Part shown: piece by piece, positions 46,407 to 59,423 of the stretch | How positions within the stretch are numbered: position 1 is the first letter of the stretch | Layout of the letters: the number at the start of each line of letters is the position of its first letter | Assembly (NCBI GenBank): GCA_035771175.1 | Contig: CM069594.1 | Coordinates: forward strand, 46,489,534 to 46,553,533 | From: Paratinospora sagittata | Taxonomy: Eukaryota; Streptophyta; Magnoliopsida; Ranunculales; Menispermaceae | Direction of reading: 5' to 3' | Length of the DNA: 64,000 nucleotides | Program-made: the position numbers and the translations under genes | The notes under the pieces: generated by a model | What the model was told of the DNA's origin: nothing | Databases searched by the model: none | What the model saw: only the letters and a program-made list of their open reading frames with translations

Positions 46407-47589
46407 TTAGCAGTTGCTGGTTAAAGAGGAAGAGAGTACAAAATGATTTGAATTCAAAACGTTGTTTAATCTAAAGTTGTTTTGGGCGTGCGAGACAATG
46501 GGAATCATCAAGGTGTTAGTAGAGAATATTTCAATTAAGATAACCAGGCAAAACTGTGTAGGGTATAGAAAATTCGAGCAAGGAGAAGTGGCCTCATTTT
46601 TCTCGTTAGAAATATCTGATTTTTGTCTCAAAGGTGGATAGCGTGTTATTGGGTTGTGTATCATGTTCTCTATTGAAAGATAGCCGGTCGATATACACAA
46701 ACCCGAGAGCTCGAGTTTTTCAAACTTTCCGATAGCGAGTTATCATGGCCTATAGCGCGCTATTGCACACTTTACTAAAAATGGAAAGATAACGGCAACA
46801 TCTTTATACCGAGTTATCAAAGGGGATAGCGCGCAATAGACAATTTTCAAGAAAAACAAATGTTTTCTTATACAACCCTATCACCGGGCAATCAACACTG
46901 ATAGGGCGCTAGTGCCTACTGGAAAATTTTTGCAAAATTGCTGAGTAGCCTTATTTTTGGAAAATTAATATTTTGACACTCAAGAACCGTTCCATTGACT
47001 CAAAACATATTGATATAAGATTAAAAACTATTAAATAATAAAAACACTCATTGAAATTAGGATTAAAACCTTTCGAAAACATTTTTTCAAAATGGAATAC
47101 TATATCGAAGTGAATTTGAAGACTTTTTAATTTTCAGAGTTTTAGTGCTTAGATTGATCGAGAAGTTACCCTAGACACCAAAGATAAAACTATTGCATTA
47201 GACATGAGATATGTCTTCGTTCTTCGAGCTTGATCTTTGTAGACTTCGATACCTATTGTATGATGTGTTGTTGATGATTAGTTCAAGCTCTTAGAAAAAA
47301 AAAATACAGGTGATGTTTTCTCTTACCGAGAACACTTCACATACTTACAGTTTAAAACAATAGATAGCCTCTGGAAATCTCAGCACAAAAGGAATAAAAT
47401 GAAGAACTTGCGAAATAATGAGGATATTTTCATGACAATTTGCAATTTTGATTCAGTTCGAAGGTTGTTTGGACAAATGCAAGAATAACGGCTTTCTTCG
47501 ATTTAAACACTATTTGGAATGCTCAGTCTAACTTGCAAAAATCGTGCGTGTTCTATCTTTGAAAATCAGAGAATGAGGGTTTTATAAAA
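46407..47589 (+). repeat. Satellite monomer 42, type E (1,183 bp)
   Basis: Standard E and counterpart of monomer 37 at 5,914 bp. First E unit of the regular dimer series, with GATAGCCGGTCG and TATACCGAG. Confidence 0.93.
46731..46916 (+). repeat. Subrepeat module of a type E monomer
   Basis: Subrepeat 1 keeps the palindrome ATAGCGCGCTAT (46752-46763). Subrepeat 2 has lost it (ATAGCGCGCAAT) and begins TATACCGAG. Subrepeat 3 reads ACCGGGCAATCAACAC. E monomers thus have one intact palindrome. Confidence 0.88.
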
Positions 47590-48773
47590 TTAGTAGTTGC
47601 AGGTTAAAGATGAAGAGAGTACAAAATGATTTGAATTCAAAACGTTGTTTAATCTAAAGTTGTTTTGGGTGTGCGAGATAATGGGGAATCATCAAGGCGT
47701 TAGTAGATAATATTTCAATTAAGATAACCAGGAAAAACTGTGTAAGGTATAAAAAAGTCGAGCGAGGAGAAGTGGGCACATTTTTCTCGTTAGAAATATC
47801 TGATTTTTGTCTCAAACCGTGGATAGTGCGTTATTATTGGGTTGTGTATCATGTTCTCTATTAAAAGATAGCAGGCCGATATACACAAACACGAGAGTTC
47901 GAGTTTTTTAGACTTTTCGATAGCGAGTTATCGAGGCCTATAGCGCGCTATTGCCCACTTTACTAAAAATGGAAAGATCACGACAACATCTTTATAGCGA
48001 GTTATCAAAGGGGATGGCGCTATAGACAATTTTCAAGAAAAACAAATGTTTTATTATACAACCCTATCAGCGGGCTATCAACACTGATAGGGCGCAAGTG
48101 CCAACTGGAAAATTTTTGCAAATTGCTAAATAGCCTTATTTTTGGAAAATTAATATTTTGACACTCAAGAACCATTCCATTGACTCAAAACATATTGATA
48201 TAAGATTAAAAACTATTAAATAATTCAAAACTCGTTGAAATTATGATTACAACCTTCCGGACAACATTTTTTTCAAAATGGAATACTATATCGAAGTAAT
48301 TTTCAATACTTGTCAATTTTTTGAGTTTTAGTGCTGAGATTGATCGAAAAATTACCCTACACACCAAAGATAAAACTATTGAATTAGACAAAAGATATGT
48401 CTTCGTTCTTCGAGCTTGATCTTTGTAGACTTTGATACCTATTGTTTGATGTGTTGTTGATGATTAGTTCAAGCTCTTAGAAAAAAAATACCGGTGATGT
48501 TTTCTCTTACCGAGAACACTTCACATACTTACAGTTTAAAACAATAGATAGCCTCTGGAAATCTCAAAACAATAGGAATAAAATGATGAACTTGCGAAAT
48601 AATGAGGTTATCTTCAAGACAGTTTGCAATTTTGATTCAGTTCGAATGTTGTTTGGACAAATGCAAGAATAACAACTTTTTTCGATTTAAACACTCTTTG
48701 GAAAGCTCAGTCTAACTTGCAAAAATCGTGCGTGTTCTATCTTTGAAAATTAGAGAATGAGGGTTTTATAAAA
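47590..48773 (+). repeat. Satellite monomer 43, type F' (1,184 bp)
   Basis: F' with GAGATAATGGGG, counterpart of monomer 38. Tail in the F form with TACCGGTG and GATGAACTTGC. Confidence 0.93.
47919..48102 (+). repeat. Subrepeat module of a type F' monomer
   Basis: Subrepeat 1 keeps ATAGCGCGCTAT (47940-47951). Subrepeat 2 has been shortened to GGGGATGGCGCTATAG, a different loss from that in E. Subrepeat 3 ends GGGCGCAAGTGCC. Confidence 0.88.
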
Positions 48774-49955
48774 TTAGCAGTTGCTGGTTAAAGAGGAAGA
48801 GAGTACAAAATGATTTGAATTCAAAACGTTGTTTAATCTAAAGTTGTTTTGGGCGTGCGAGACAATGGGAATCATCAAGGTGTTAGTAGAGAATATTTCA
48901 ATTAAGATAACCAGGCAAAACTGTGTAGGGTATAGAAAATTCGAGCAAGGAGAAGTGGCCTCATTTTTCTCGTTAGAAATATCTGATTTTTGTCTCAAAG
49001 GTGGATAGCGTGTTATTGGGTTGTGTATCATGTTCTCTATTGAAAGATAGCCGGTCGATATACACAAACCCGAGAGCTCGAGTTTTTCAAACTTTCCGAT
49101 AGCGAGTTATCATGGCCTATAGCGCGCTATTGCACACTTTACTAAAAATGGAAAGATAACGGCAACATCTTTATACCAAGTTATCAAAGGGGATAGCGCG
49201 CAATAGACAATTTTCAAGAAAAACAAATGTTTTCTTATACAACCCTATCACCGGGCAATCAACACTGATAGGGCGCTAGTGCCTACTGGAAAATTTTTGC
49301 AAAATTGCTGAGTAGCCTTATTTTTGGAAAATTAATATTTTGACACTCAAGAACCGTTCCATTGACTCAAAACATATTGATATAAGATTAAAAACTATTA
49401 AATAATAAAAACACTCATTGAAATTAGGATTAAAACCTTTCGAAAACATTTTTTCAAAATGGAATACTATATCGAAGTGAATTTGAAGACTTTTTAATTT
49501 TCAGAGTTTTAGTGCTTAGATTGATCGAGAAGTTACCCTAGACACCAAAGATAAAACTATTGCATTAGACATGAGATATGTCTTCGTTCTTCGAGCTTGA
49601 TCTTTGTAGACTTCGATACCTATTGTATGATGTGTTGTTGATGATTAGTTCAAGCTCTTAGAAAAAAAAAATACAGGTGATGTTTTCTCTTACCGAGAAC
49701 ACTTCACATACTTACAGTTTAAAACAATAGATAGCCTCTGGAAATCTCAGCACAAAAGGAATAAAATGAAGAACTTGCGAAATAATGAGGATATTTTCAT
49801 GACAATTTGCAATTTTGATTCAGTTCGAAGGTTGTTTGGACAAATGCAAGAATAACGGTTTCTTCGATTTAAACACTATTTGGAATGCTCAGTCTAACTT
49901 GCAAAAATCGTGCGTGTTCTATCTTTGAAAATCAGAGAATGAGGGTTTTATAAAA
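48774..49955 (+). repeat. Satellite monomer 44, type E (1,182 bp)
   Basis: E with a private TATACCAAGTTATC in subrepeat 2 (near 49172) and a one-base loss in its tail (AATAACGGTTTC near 49851), which accounts for the 2,366-bp spacing. Confidence 0.93.
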
Positions 49956-51139
49956 TTAGTAGTTGCAGGTTAAAGATGAAGAGAGTACAAAATGATTTGA
50001 ATTCAAAACGTTGTTTAATCTATAGTTGTTTTGGGTGTGCGAGACAATGGGGAATCATCAAGGCGTTAGTAGATAATATTTCAATTAAGATAACCAGGAA
50101 AAACTGTGTAAGGTATAAAAAAGTCGAGCGAGGAGAAGTGGGCACATTTTTCTCGTTAGAAATATCTGATTTTTGTCTCAAACCGTGGATAGTGCGTTAT
50201 TATTGGGTTGTGTATCATGTTCTCTATTAAAAGATAGCAGGCCGATATACACAAACACGAGAGTTCGAGTTTTTTAGACTTTTCGATAGCGAGTTATCGA
50301 GGCCTATAGCGCGCTATTGCCCACTTTACTAAAAATGGAAAGATCACGACAACATCTTTATAGCGAGTTATCAAAGGGGATGGCGCTATAGACCATTTTC
50401 AAGAAAAACAAATGTTTTATTATACAACCCTATCAGCGGGCTATCAACACTGATAGGGCGCAAGTGCCAACTGGAAAATTTTTACAAATTGCTAAATAGC
50501 CTTATTTTTGGAAAATTAATATTTTGACACTCAAGAACCATTCCATTGACTCAAAACATATTGATATAAGATTAAAAACTATTAAATAATTCAAAACTCG
50601 TTGAAATTATGATTACAACCTTCCGGACAACATTTTTTTCAAAATGGAATACTATATCGAAGTAATTTTCAATACTTGTCAATTTTTTGAGTTTTAGTGC
50701 TGAGATTGATCGAAAAATTACCCTACACACCAAAGATAAAACTATTGAATTAGACAAAAGATATGTCTTCGTTCTTCGAGCTTGATCTTTGTAGACTTTG
50801 ATACCTATTGTTTGATGTGTTGTTGATGATTAGTTCAAGCTCTTAGAAAAAAAATACCGGTGATGTTTTCTCTTACCGAGAACACTTCACATACTTACAG
50901 TTTAAAACAATAGATAGCCTCTGGAAATCTCAAAACAATAGGAATAAAATGATGAACTTGCGAAATAATGAGGTTATCTTCAAGACAGTTTGCAATTTTG
51001 ATTCAGTTCGAATGTTGTTTGGACAAATGCAAGAATAACAACTTTTTTCGATTTAAACACTCTTTGGAAAGCTCAGTCTAACTTGCAAAAATCGTGCGTG
51101 TTCTATCTTTGAAAATTAGAGAATGAGGGTTTTATAAAA
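49956..51139 (+). repeat. Satellite monomer 45, type F' (1,184 bp)
   Basis: F' with GAGACAATGGGG and AATCTATAGTTG. Private changes are AGACCATTTTC and TTTTTACAAATTG. An 84-codon plus-strand frame (49976-50230) is created by the extra G and is not conserved. Confidence 0.93.
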
Positions 51140-52322
51140 TTAGCAGTTGCTGGTTAAAGAGGAAGAGAGTACAAAATGATTTGAATTCAAAACGTTGTTT
51201 AATCTAAAGTTGTTTTGGGCGTGCGAGACAATGGGAATCATCAAGGTGTTAGTAGAGAATATTTCAATTAAGATAACCAGGCAAAACTGTGTAGGGTATA
51301 GAAAATTCGAGCAAGGAGAAGTGGCCTCATTTTTCTCGTTAGAAATATCTGATTTTTGTCTCAAAGGTGGATAGCGTGTTATTGGGTTGTGTATCATGTT
51401 CTCTATTGAAAGATAGCCGGTCGATATACACAAACCCGAGAGCTCGAGTTTTTCAAACTTTCCGATAGCGAGTTATCATGGCCTATAGCGCGCTATTGCA
51501 CACTTTACTAAAAATGGAAAGATAACGGCAACATCTTTATACCGAGTTATCAAAGGGGATAGCGCGCAATAGACAATTTTCAAGAAAAACAAATGTTTTC
51601 TTATACAACCCTATCACCGGGCAATCAACACTGATAGGGCGCTAGTGCCTACTGGAAAATTTTTGCAAAATTGCTGAGTAGCCTTATTTTTGGAAAATTA
51701 ATATTTTGACACTCAAGAACCGTTCCATTGACTCAAAACATATTGATATAAGATTAAAAACTATTAAATAATAAAAACACTCATTGAAATTAGGATTAAA
51801 ACCTTTCGAAAACATTTTTTCAAAATGGAATACTATATCGAAGTGAATTTGAAGACTTTTTAATTTTCAGAGTTTTAGTGCTTAGATTGATCGAGAAGTT
51901 ACCCTAGACACCAAAGATAAAACTATTGCATTAGACATGAGATATGTCTTCGTTCTTCGAGCTTGATCTTTGTAGACTTCGATACCTATTGTATGATGTG
52001 TTGTTGATGATTAGTTCAAGCTCTTAGAAAAAAAAAATACAGGTGATGTTTTCTCTTACCGAGAACACTTCACATACTTACAGTTTAAAACAATAGATAG
52101 CCTCTGGAAATCTCAGCACAAAAGGAATAAAATGAAGAACTTGCGAAATAATGAGGATATTTTCATGACAATTTGCAATTTTGATTCAGTTCGAAGGTTG
52201 TTTGGACAAATGCAAGAATAACGGCTTTCTTCGATTTAAACACTATTTGGAATGCTCAGTCTAACTTGCAAAAATCGTGCGTGTTCTATCTTTGAAAATC
52301 AGAGAATGAGGGTTTTATAAAA
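51140..52322 (+). repeat. Satellite monomer 46, type E (1,183 bp)
   Basis: Standard E with GATAGCCGGTCG and TATACCGAG; tail GAGGATATTTTCATG. Confidence 0.93.
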
Positions 52323-53506
52323 TTAGTAGTTGCAGGTTAAAGATGAAGAGAGTACAAAATGATTTGAATTCAAAACGTTGTTTAATCTATAGTTGTTTTG
52401 GGTGTGCGAGATAATGGGGAATCATCAAGGCGTTAGTAGATAATATTTCAATTAAGATAACCAGGAAAAACTGTGTAAGGTATAAAAAAGTCGAGCGAGG
52501 AGAAGTGGGCACATTTTTCTCGTTAGAAATATCTGATTTTTGTCTCAAACCGTGGATAGTGCGTTATTATTGGGTTGTGTATCATGTTCTCTATTAAAAG
52601 ATAGCAGGCCGATATACACAAACACGAGAGTTCGAGTTTTTTAGACTTTTCGATAGCGAGTTATCGAGGCCTATAGCGCGCTATTGCCCACTTTACTAAA
52701 AATGGAAAGATCACGACAACATCTTTATAGCGAGTTATCAAAGGGGATGGCGCTATAGACAATTTTCAAGAAAAACAAATGTTTTATTATACAACCCTAT
52801 CAGCGGGCTATCAACACTGATAGGGCGCAAGTGCCAACTGGAAAATTTTTGCAAATTGCTAAATAGCCTTATTTTTGGAAAATTAATATTTTGACACTCA
52901 AGAACCATTCCATTGACTCAAAACATATTGATATAAGATTAAAAACTATTAAATAATTCAAAACTCGTTGAAATTATGATTACAACCTTCCGGACAACAT
53001 TTTTTTCAAAATGGAATACTATATCGAAGTAATTTTCAATACTTGTCAATTTTTTGAGTTTTAGTGCTGAGATTGATCGAAAAATTACCCTACACACCAA
53101 AGATAAAACTATTGAATTAGACAAAAGATATGTCTTCGTTCTTCGAGCTTGATCTTTGTAGACTTTGATACCTATTGTTTGATGTGTTGTTGATGATTAG
53201 TTCAAGCTCTTAGAAAAAAAATACCGGTGATGTTTTCTCTTACCGAGAACACTTCACATACTTACAGTTTAAAACAATAGATAGCCTCTGGAAATCTCAA
53301 AACAATAGGAATAAAATGATGAACTTGCGAAATAATGAAGTTATCTTCAAGACAGTTTGCAATTTTGATTCAGTTCGAATGTTGTTTGGACAAATGCAAG
53401 AATAACAACTTTTTTCGATTTAAACACTCTTTGGAAAGCTCAGTCTAACTTGCAAAAATCGTGCGTGTTCTATCTTTGAAAATTAGAGAATGAGGGTTTT
53501 ATAAAA
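52323..53506 (+). repeat. Satellite monomer 47, type F' (1,184 bp)
   Basis: F' with AATCTATAGTTG as in monomer 45 but GAGATAATGGGG as in 38 and 43, a mosaic of its neighbours. Private AATAATGAAGTTATC in the tail near 53332. Confidence 0.93.
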
Positions 53507-54689
53507 TTAGCAGTTGCTGGTTAAAGAGGAAGAGAGTACAAAATGATTTGAATTCAAAACGTTGTTTAATCTAAAGTTGTTTTGGGCGTGCGAGACAATG
53601 GGAATCATCAAGGTGTTAGTAGAGAATATTTCAATTAAGATAACCAGGCAAAACTGTGTAGGGTATAGAAAATTCGAGCAAGGAGAAGTGGCCTCATTTT
53701 TCTCGTTAGAAATATCTGATTTTTGTCTCAAAGGTGGATAGCGTGTTATTGGGTTGTGTATCATGTTCTCTATTGAAAGATAGCGGGTCGATATACACAA
53801 ACCCGAGAGCTCGAGTTTTTCAAACTTTCCGATAGCGAGTTATCATGGCCTATAGCGCGCTATTGCACACTTTACTAAAAATGGAAAGATAACGGCAACA
53901 TCTTTATACCGAGTTATCAAAGGGGATAGCGCGCAATAGACAATTTTCAAGAAAAACAAATGTTTTCTTATACAACCCTATCACCGGGCAATCAACACTG
54001 ATAGGGCGCTAGTGCCTACTGGAAAATTTTTGCAAAATTGCTGAGTAGCCTTATTTTTGGAAAATTAATATTTTGACACTCAAGAACCGTTCCATTGACT
54101 CAAAACATATTGATATAAGATTAAAAACTATTAAATAATAAAAACACTCATTGAAATTAGGATTAAAACCTTTCGAAAACATTTTTTCAAAATGGAATAC
54201 TATATCGAAGTGAATTTGAAGACTTTTTAATTTTCAGAGTTTTAGTGCTTAGATTGATCGAGAAGTTACCCTAGACACCAAAGATAAAACTATTGCATTA
54301 GACATGAGATATGTCTTCGTTCTTCGAGCTTGATCTTTGTAGACTTCGATACCTATTGTATGATGTGTTGTTGATGATTAGTTCAAGCTCTTAGAAAAAA
54401 AAAATACAGGTGATGTTTTCTCTTACCGAGAACACTTCACATACTTACAGTTTAAAACAATAGATAGCCTCTGGAAATCTCAGCACAAAAGGAATAAAAT
54501 GAAGAACTTGCGAAATAATGAGGATATTTTCAAGACAATTTGCAATTTTGATTCAGTTCGAAGGTTGTTTGGACAAATGCAAGAATAACGGCTTTCTTCG
54601 ATTTAAACACTATTTGGAATGCTCAGTCTAACTTGCAAAAATCGTGCGTGTTCTATCTTTGAAAATCAGAGAATGAGGGTTTTATAAAA
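53507..54689 (+). repeat. Satellite monomer 48, type E, GCGGGTCG subgroup (1,183 bp)
   Basis: First of three E copies with GATAGCGGGTCG in place of GATAGCCGGTCG. The tail reads GATATTTTCAAGAC rather than the CATGAC form of other E copies. Confidence 0.93.
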
Positions 54690-55873
54690 TTAGTAGTTGC
54701 AGGTTAAAGATGAAGAGAGTACAAAATGATTTGAATTCAAAACGTTGTTTAATCTAAAGTTGTTTTGGGTGTGCGAGACAATGGGGAATCATCAAGGCGT
54801 TAGTAGATAATATTTCAATTAAGATAACCAGGAAAAACTGTGTAAGGTATAAAAAAGTCGAGCGAGGAGAAGTGGGCACATTTTTCTCGTTAGAAATATC
54901 TGATTTTTGTCTCAAACCGTGGATAGTGCGTTATTATTGGGTTGTGTATCATGTTCTCTATTAAAAGATAGCAGGCCGATATACACAAACACGAGAGTTC
55001 GAGTTTTTTAGACTTTTCGATAGCGAGTTATCGAGGCCTATAGCGCGCTATTGCCCACTTTACTAAAAATGGAAAGATCACGACAACATCTTTATAGCGA
55101 GTTATCAAAGGGGATGGCGCTATAGACAATTTTCAAGAAAAACAAATGTTTTATTATACAACCCTATCAGCGGGCTATCAACACTGATAGGGCGCAAGTG
55201 CCAACTGGAAAATTTTTGCAAATTGCTAAATAGCCTTATTTTTGGAAAATTAATATTTTGACACTCAAGAACCATTCCATTGACTCAAAACATATTGATA
55301 TAAGATTAAAAACTATTAAATAATTCAAAACTCGTTGAAATTATGATTACAACCTTCCGGACAACATTTTTTTCAAAATGGAATACTATATCGAAGTAAT
55401 TTTCAATACTTGTCAATTTTTTGAGTTTTAGTGCTGAGATTGATCGAAAAATTACCCTACACACCAAAGATAAAACTATTGAATTAGACAAAAGATATGT
55501 CTTCGTTCTTCGAGCTTGATCTTTGTAGACTTTGATACCTATTGTTTGATGTGTTGTTGATGATTAGTTCAAGCTCTTAGAAAAAAAATACCGGTGATGT
55601 TTTCTCTTACCGAGAACACTTCACATACTTACAGTTTAAAACAATAGATAGCCTCTGGAAATCTCAAAACAATAGGAATAAAATGATGAACTTGCGAAAT
55701 AATGAGGTTATCTTCAAGACAGTTTGCAATTTTGATTCAGTTCGAATGTTGTTTGGACAAATGCAAGAATAACAACTTTTTTCGATTTAAACACTCTTTG
55801 GAAAGCTCAGTCTAACTTGCAAAAATCGTGCGTGTTCTATCTTTGAAAATTAGAGAATGAGGGTTTTATAAAA
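54690..55873 (+). repeat. Satellite monomer 49, type F' (1,184 bp)
   Basis: F' with GAGACAATGGGG, AATCTAAAGTTG and AAGGCGTTAG. Confidence 0.93.
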
Positions 55874-57056
55874 TTAGCAGTTGCTGGTTAAAGAGGAAGA
55901 GAGTACAAAATGATTTGAATTCAAAACGTTGTTTAATCTAAAGTTGTTTTGGGCGTGCGAGACAATGGGAATCATCAAGGTGTTAGTAGAGAATATTTCA
56001 ATTAAGATAACCAGGCAAAACTGTGTAGGGTATAGAAAATTCGAGCAAGGAGAAGTGGCCTCATTTTTCTCGTTAGAAATATCTGATTTTTGTCTCAAAG
56101 GTGGATAGCGTGTTATTGGGTTGTGTATCATGTTCTCTATTGAAAGATAGCGGGTCGATATACACAAACCCGAGAGCTCGAGTTTTTCAAACTTTCCGAT
56201 AGCGAGTTATCATGGCCTATAGCGCGCTATTGCACACTTTACTAAAAATGGAAAGATAACGGCAACATCTTTATACCGAGTTATCAAAGGGGAAAGCGCG
56301 CAATAGACAATTTTCAAGAAAAACAAATGTTTTCTTATACAACCCTATCACCGGGCAATCAACACTGATAGGGCGCTAGTGCCTACTGGAAAATTTTTGC
56401 AAAATTGCTGAGTAGCCTTATTTTTGGAAAATTAATATTTTGACACTCAAGAACCGTTCCATTGACTCAAAACATATTGATATAAGATTAAAAACTATTA
56501 AATAATAAAAACACTCATTGAAATTAGGATTAAAACCTTTCGAAAACATTTTTTCAAAATGGAATACTATATCGAAGTGAATTTGAAGACTTTTTAATTT
56601 TCAGAGTTTTAGTGCTTAGATTGATCGAGAAGTTACCCTAGACACCAAAGATAAAACTATTGCATTAGACATGAGATATGTCTTCGTTCTTCGAGCTTGA
56701 TCTTTGTAGACTTCGATACCTATTGTATGATGTGTTGTTGATGATTAGTTCAAGCTCTTAGAAAAAAAAAATACAGGTGATGTTTTCTCTTACCGAGAAC
56801 ACTTCACATACTTACAGTTTAAAACAATAGATAGCCTCTGGAAATCTCAGCACAAAAGGAATAAAATGAAGAACTTGCGAAATAATGAGGATATTTTCAT
56901 GACAATTTGCAATTTTGATTCAGTTCGAAGGTTGTTTGGACAAATGCAAGAATAACGGCTTTCTTCGATTTAAACACTATTTGGAATGCTCAGTCTAACT
57001 TGCAAAAATCGTGCGTGTTCTATCTTTGAAAATCAGAGAATGAGGGTTTTATAAAA
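55874..57056 (+). repeat. Satellite monomer 50, type E, GCGGGTCG subgroup (1,183 bp)
   Basis: E with GATAGCGGGTCG and a private AAGGGGAAAGCGCGC in subrepeat 2 near 56287. Confidence 0.93.
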
Positions 57057-58240
57057 TTAGTAGTTGCAGGTTAAAGATGAAGAGAGTACAAAATGATTTG
57101 AATTCAAAACGTTGTTTAATCTAAAGTTGTTTTGGGTGTGCGAGACAATGGGGAATCATCAAGACGTTAGTAGATAATATTTCAATTAAGATAACCAGGA
57201 AAAACTGTGTAAGGTATAAAAAAGTCGAGCGAGGAGAAGTGGGCACATTTTTCTCGTTAGAAATATCTGATTTTTGTCTCAAACCGTGGATAGTGCGTTA
57301 TTATTGGGTTGTGTATCATGTTCTCTATTAAAAGATAGCAGGCCGATATACACAAACACGAGAGTTCGAGTTTTTTAGACTTTTCGATAGCGAGTTATCG
57401 AGGCCTATAGCGCGCTATTGCCCACTTTACTAAAAATGGAAAGATCACGACAACATCTTTATAGCGAGTTATCAAAGGGGATGGCGCTATAGACAATTTT
57501 CAAGAAAAACAAATGTTTTATTATACAACCCTATCAGCGGGCTATCAACACTGATAGGGCGCAAGTGCCAACTGGAAAATTTTTGCAAATTGCTAAATAG
57601 CCTTATTTTTGGAAAATTAATATTTTGACACTCAAGAACCATTCCATTGACTCAAAACATATTGATATAAGATTAAAAACTATTAAATAATTCAAAACTC
57701 GTTGAAATTATGATTACAACCTTCCGGACAACATTTTTTTCAAAATGGAATACTATATCGAAGTAATTTTCAATACTTGTCAATTTTTTGAGTTTTAGTG
57801 CTGAGATTGATCGAAAAATTACCCTACACACCAAAGATAAAACTATTGAATTAGACAAAAGATATGTCTTCGTTCTTCGAGCTTGATCTTTGTAGACTTT
57901 GATACCTATTGTTTGATGTGTTGTTGATGATTAGTTCAAGCTCTTAGAAAAAAAATACCGGTGATGTTTTCTCTTACCGAGAACACTTCACATACTTACA
58001 GTTTAAAACAATAGATAGCCTCTGGAAATCTCAAAACAATAGGAATAAAATGATGAACTTGCGAAATAATGAGGTTATCTTCAAGACAGTTTGCAATTTT
58101 GATTCAGTTCGAATGTTGTTTGGACAAATGCAAGAATAACAACTTTTTTCGATTTAAACACTCTTTGGAAAGCTCAGTCTAACTTGCAAAAATCGTGCGT
58201 GTTCTATCTTTGAAAATTAGAGAATGAGGGTTTTATAAAA
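57057..58240 (+). repeat. Satellite monomer 51, type F', AAGACG subgroup (1,184 bp)
   Basis: F' with ATCAAGACGTTAG in place of AAGGCGTTAG, a change shared only with monomer 53. Confidence 0.93.
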
Positions 58241-59423
58241 TTAGCAGTTGCTGGTTAAAGAGGAAGAGAGTACAAAATGATTTGAATTCAAAACGTTGTT
58301 TAATCTAAAGTTGTTTTGGGCGTGCGAGACAATGGGAATCATCAAGGTGTTAGTAGAGAATATTTCAATTAAGATAACCAGGCAAAACTGTGTAGGGTAT
58401 AGAAAATTCGAGCAAGGAGAAGTGGCCTCATTTTTCTCGTTAGAAATATCTGATTTTTGTCTCAAAGGTGGATAGCGTGTTATTGGGTTGTGTATCATGT
58501 TCTCTATTGAAAGATAGCGGGTCGATATACACAAACCCGAGAGCTCGAGTTTTTCAAACTTTCCGATAGCGAGTTATCATGGCCTATAGCGCGCTATTGC
58601 ACACTTTACTAAAAATGGAAAGATAACGGCAACATCTTTATACCGAGTTATCAAAGGGGATAGCGCGCAATAGACAATTTTCAAGAAAAACAAATGTTTT
58701 CTTATACAACCCTATCACCGGGCAATCAACACTGATAGGGCGCTAGTGCCTACTGGAAAATTTTTGCAAAATTGCTGAGTAGCCTTATTTTTGGAAAATT
58801 AATATTTTGACACTCAAGAACCGTTCCATTGACTCAAAACATATTGATATAAGATTAAAAACTATTAAATAATAAAAACACTCATTGAAATTAGGATTAA
58901 AACCTTTCGAAAACATTTTTTCAAAATGGAATACTATATCGAAGTGAATTTGAAGACTTTTTAATTTTCAGAGTTTTAGTGCTTAGATTGATCGAGAAGT
59001 TACCCTAGACACCAAAGATAAAACTATTGCATTAGACATGAGATATGTCTTCGTTCTTCGAGCTTGATCTTTGTAGACTTCGATACCTATTGTATGATGT
59101 GTTGTTGATGATTAGTTCAAGCTCTTAGAAAAAAAAAATACAGGTGATGTTTTCTCTTACCGAGAACACTTCACATACTTACAGTTTAAAACAATAGATA
59201 GCCTCTGGAAATCTCAGCACAAAAGGAATAAAATGAAGAACTTGCGAAATAATGAGGATATTTTCATGACAATTTGCAATTTTGATTCAGTTCGAAGGTT
59301 GTTTGGACAAATGCAAGAATAACGGCTTTCTTCGATTTAAACACTATTTGGAATGCTCAGTCTAACTTGCAAAAATCGTGCGTGTTCTATCTTTGAAAAT
59401 CAGAGAATGAGGGTTTTATAAAA
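58241..59423 (+). repeat. Satellite monomer 52, type E, GCGGGTCG subgroup (1,183 bp)
   Basis: Third and last E copy with GATAGCGGGTCG; otherwise standard. Confidence 0.93.

Larger units (their letters stand above)
43381..49516 (+). repeat. 5,914-bp tandem duplication, copy 2
   Basis: Begins inside hybrid monomer 39 and follows copy 1 until monomer 44. There the body continues with normal type E sequence (GTGCTTAGATTG near 49512) where copy 1 has the F-type tail. The coordinates are the outer limits of the shared register. Confidence 0.85.
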
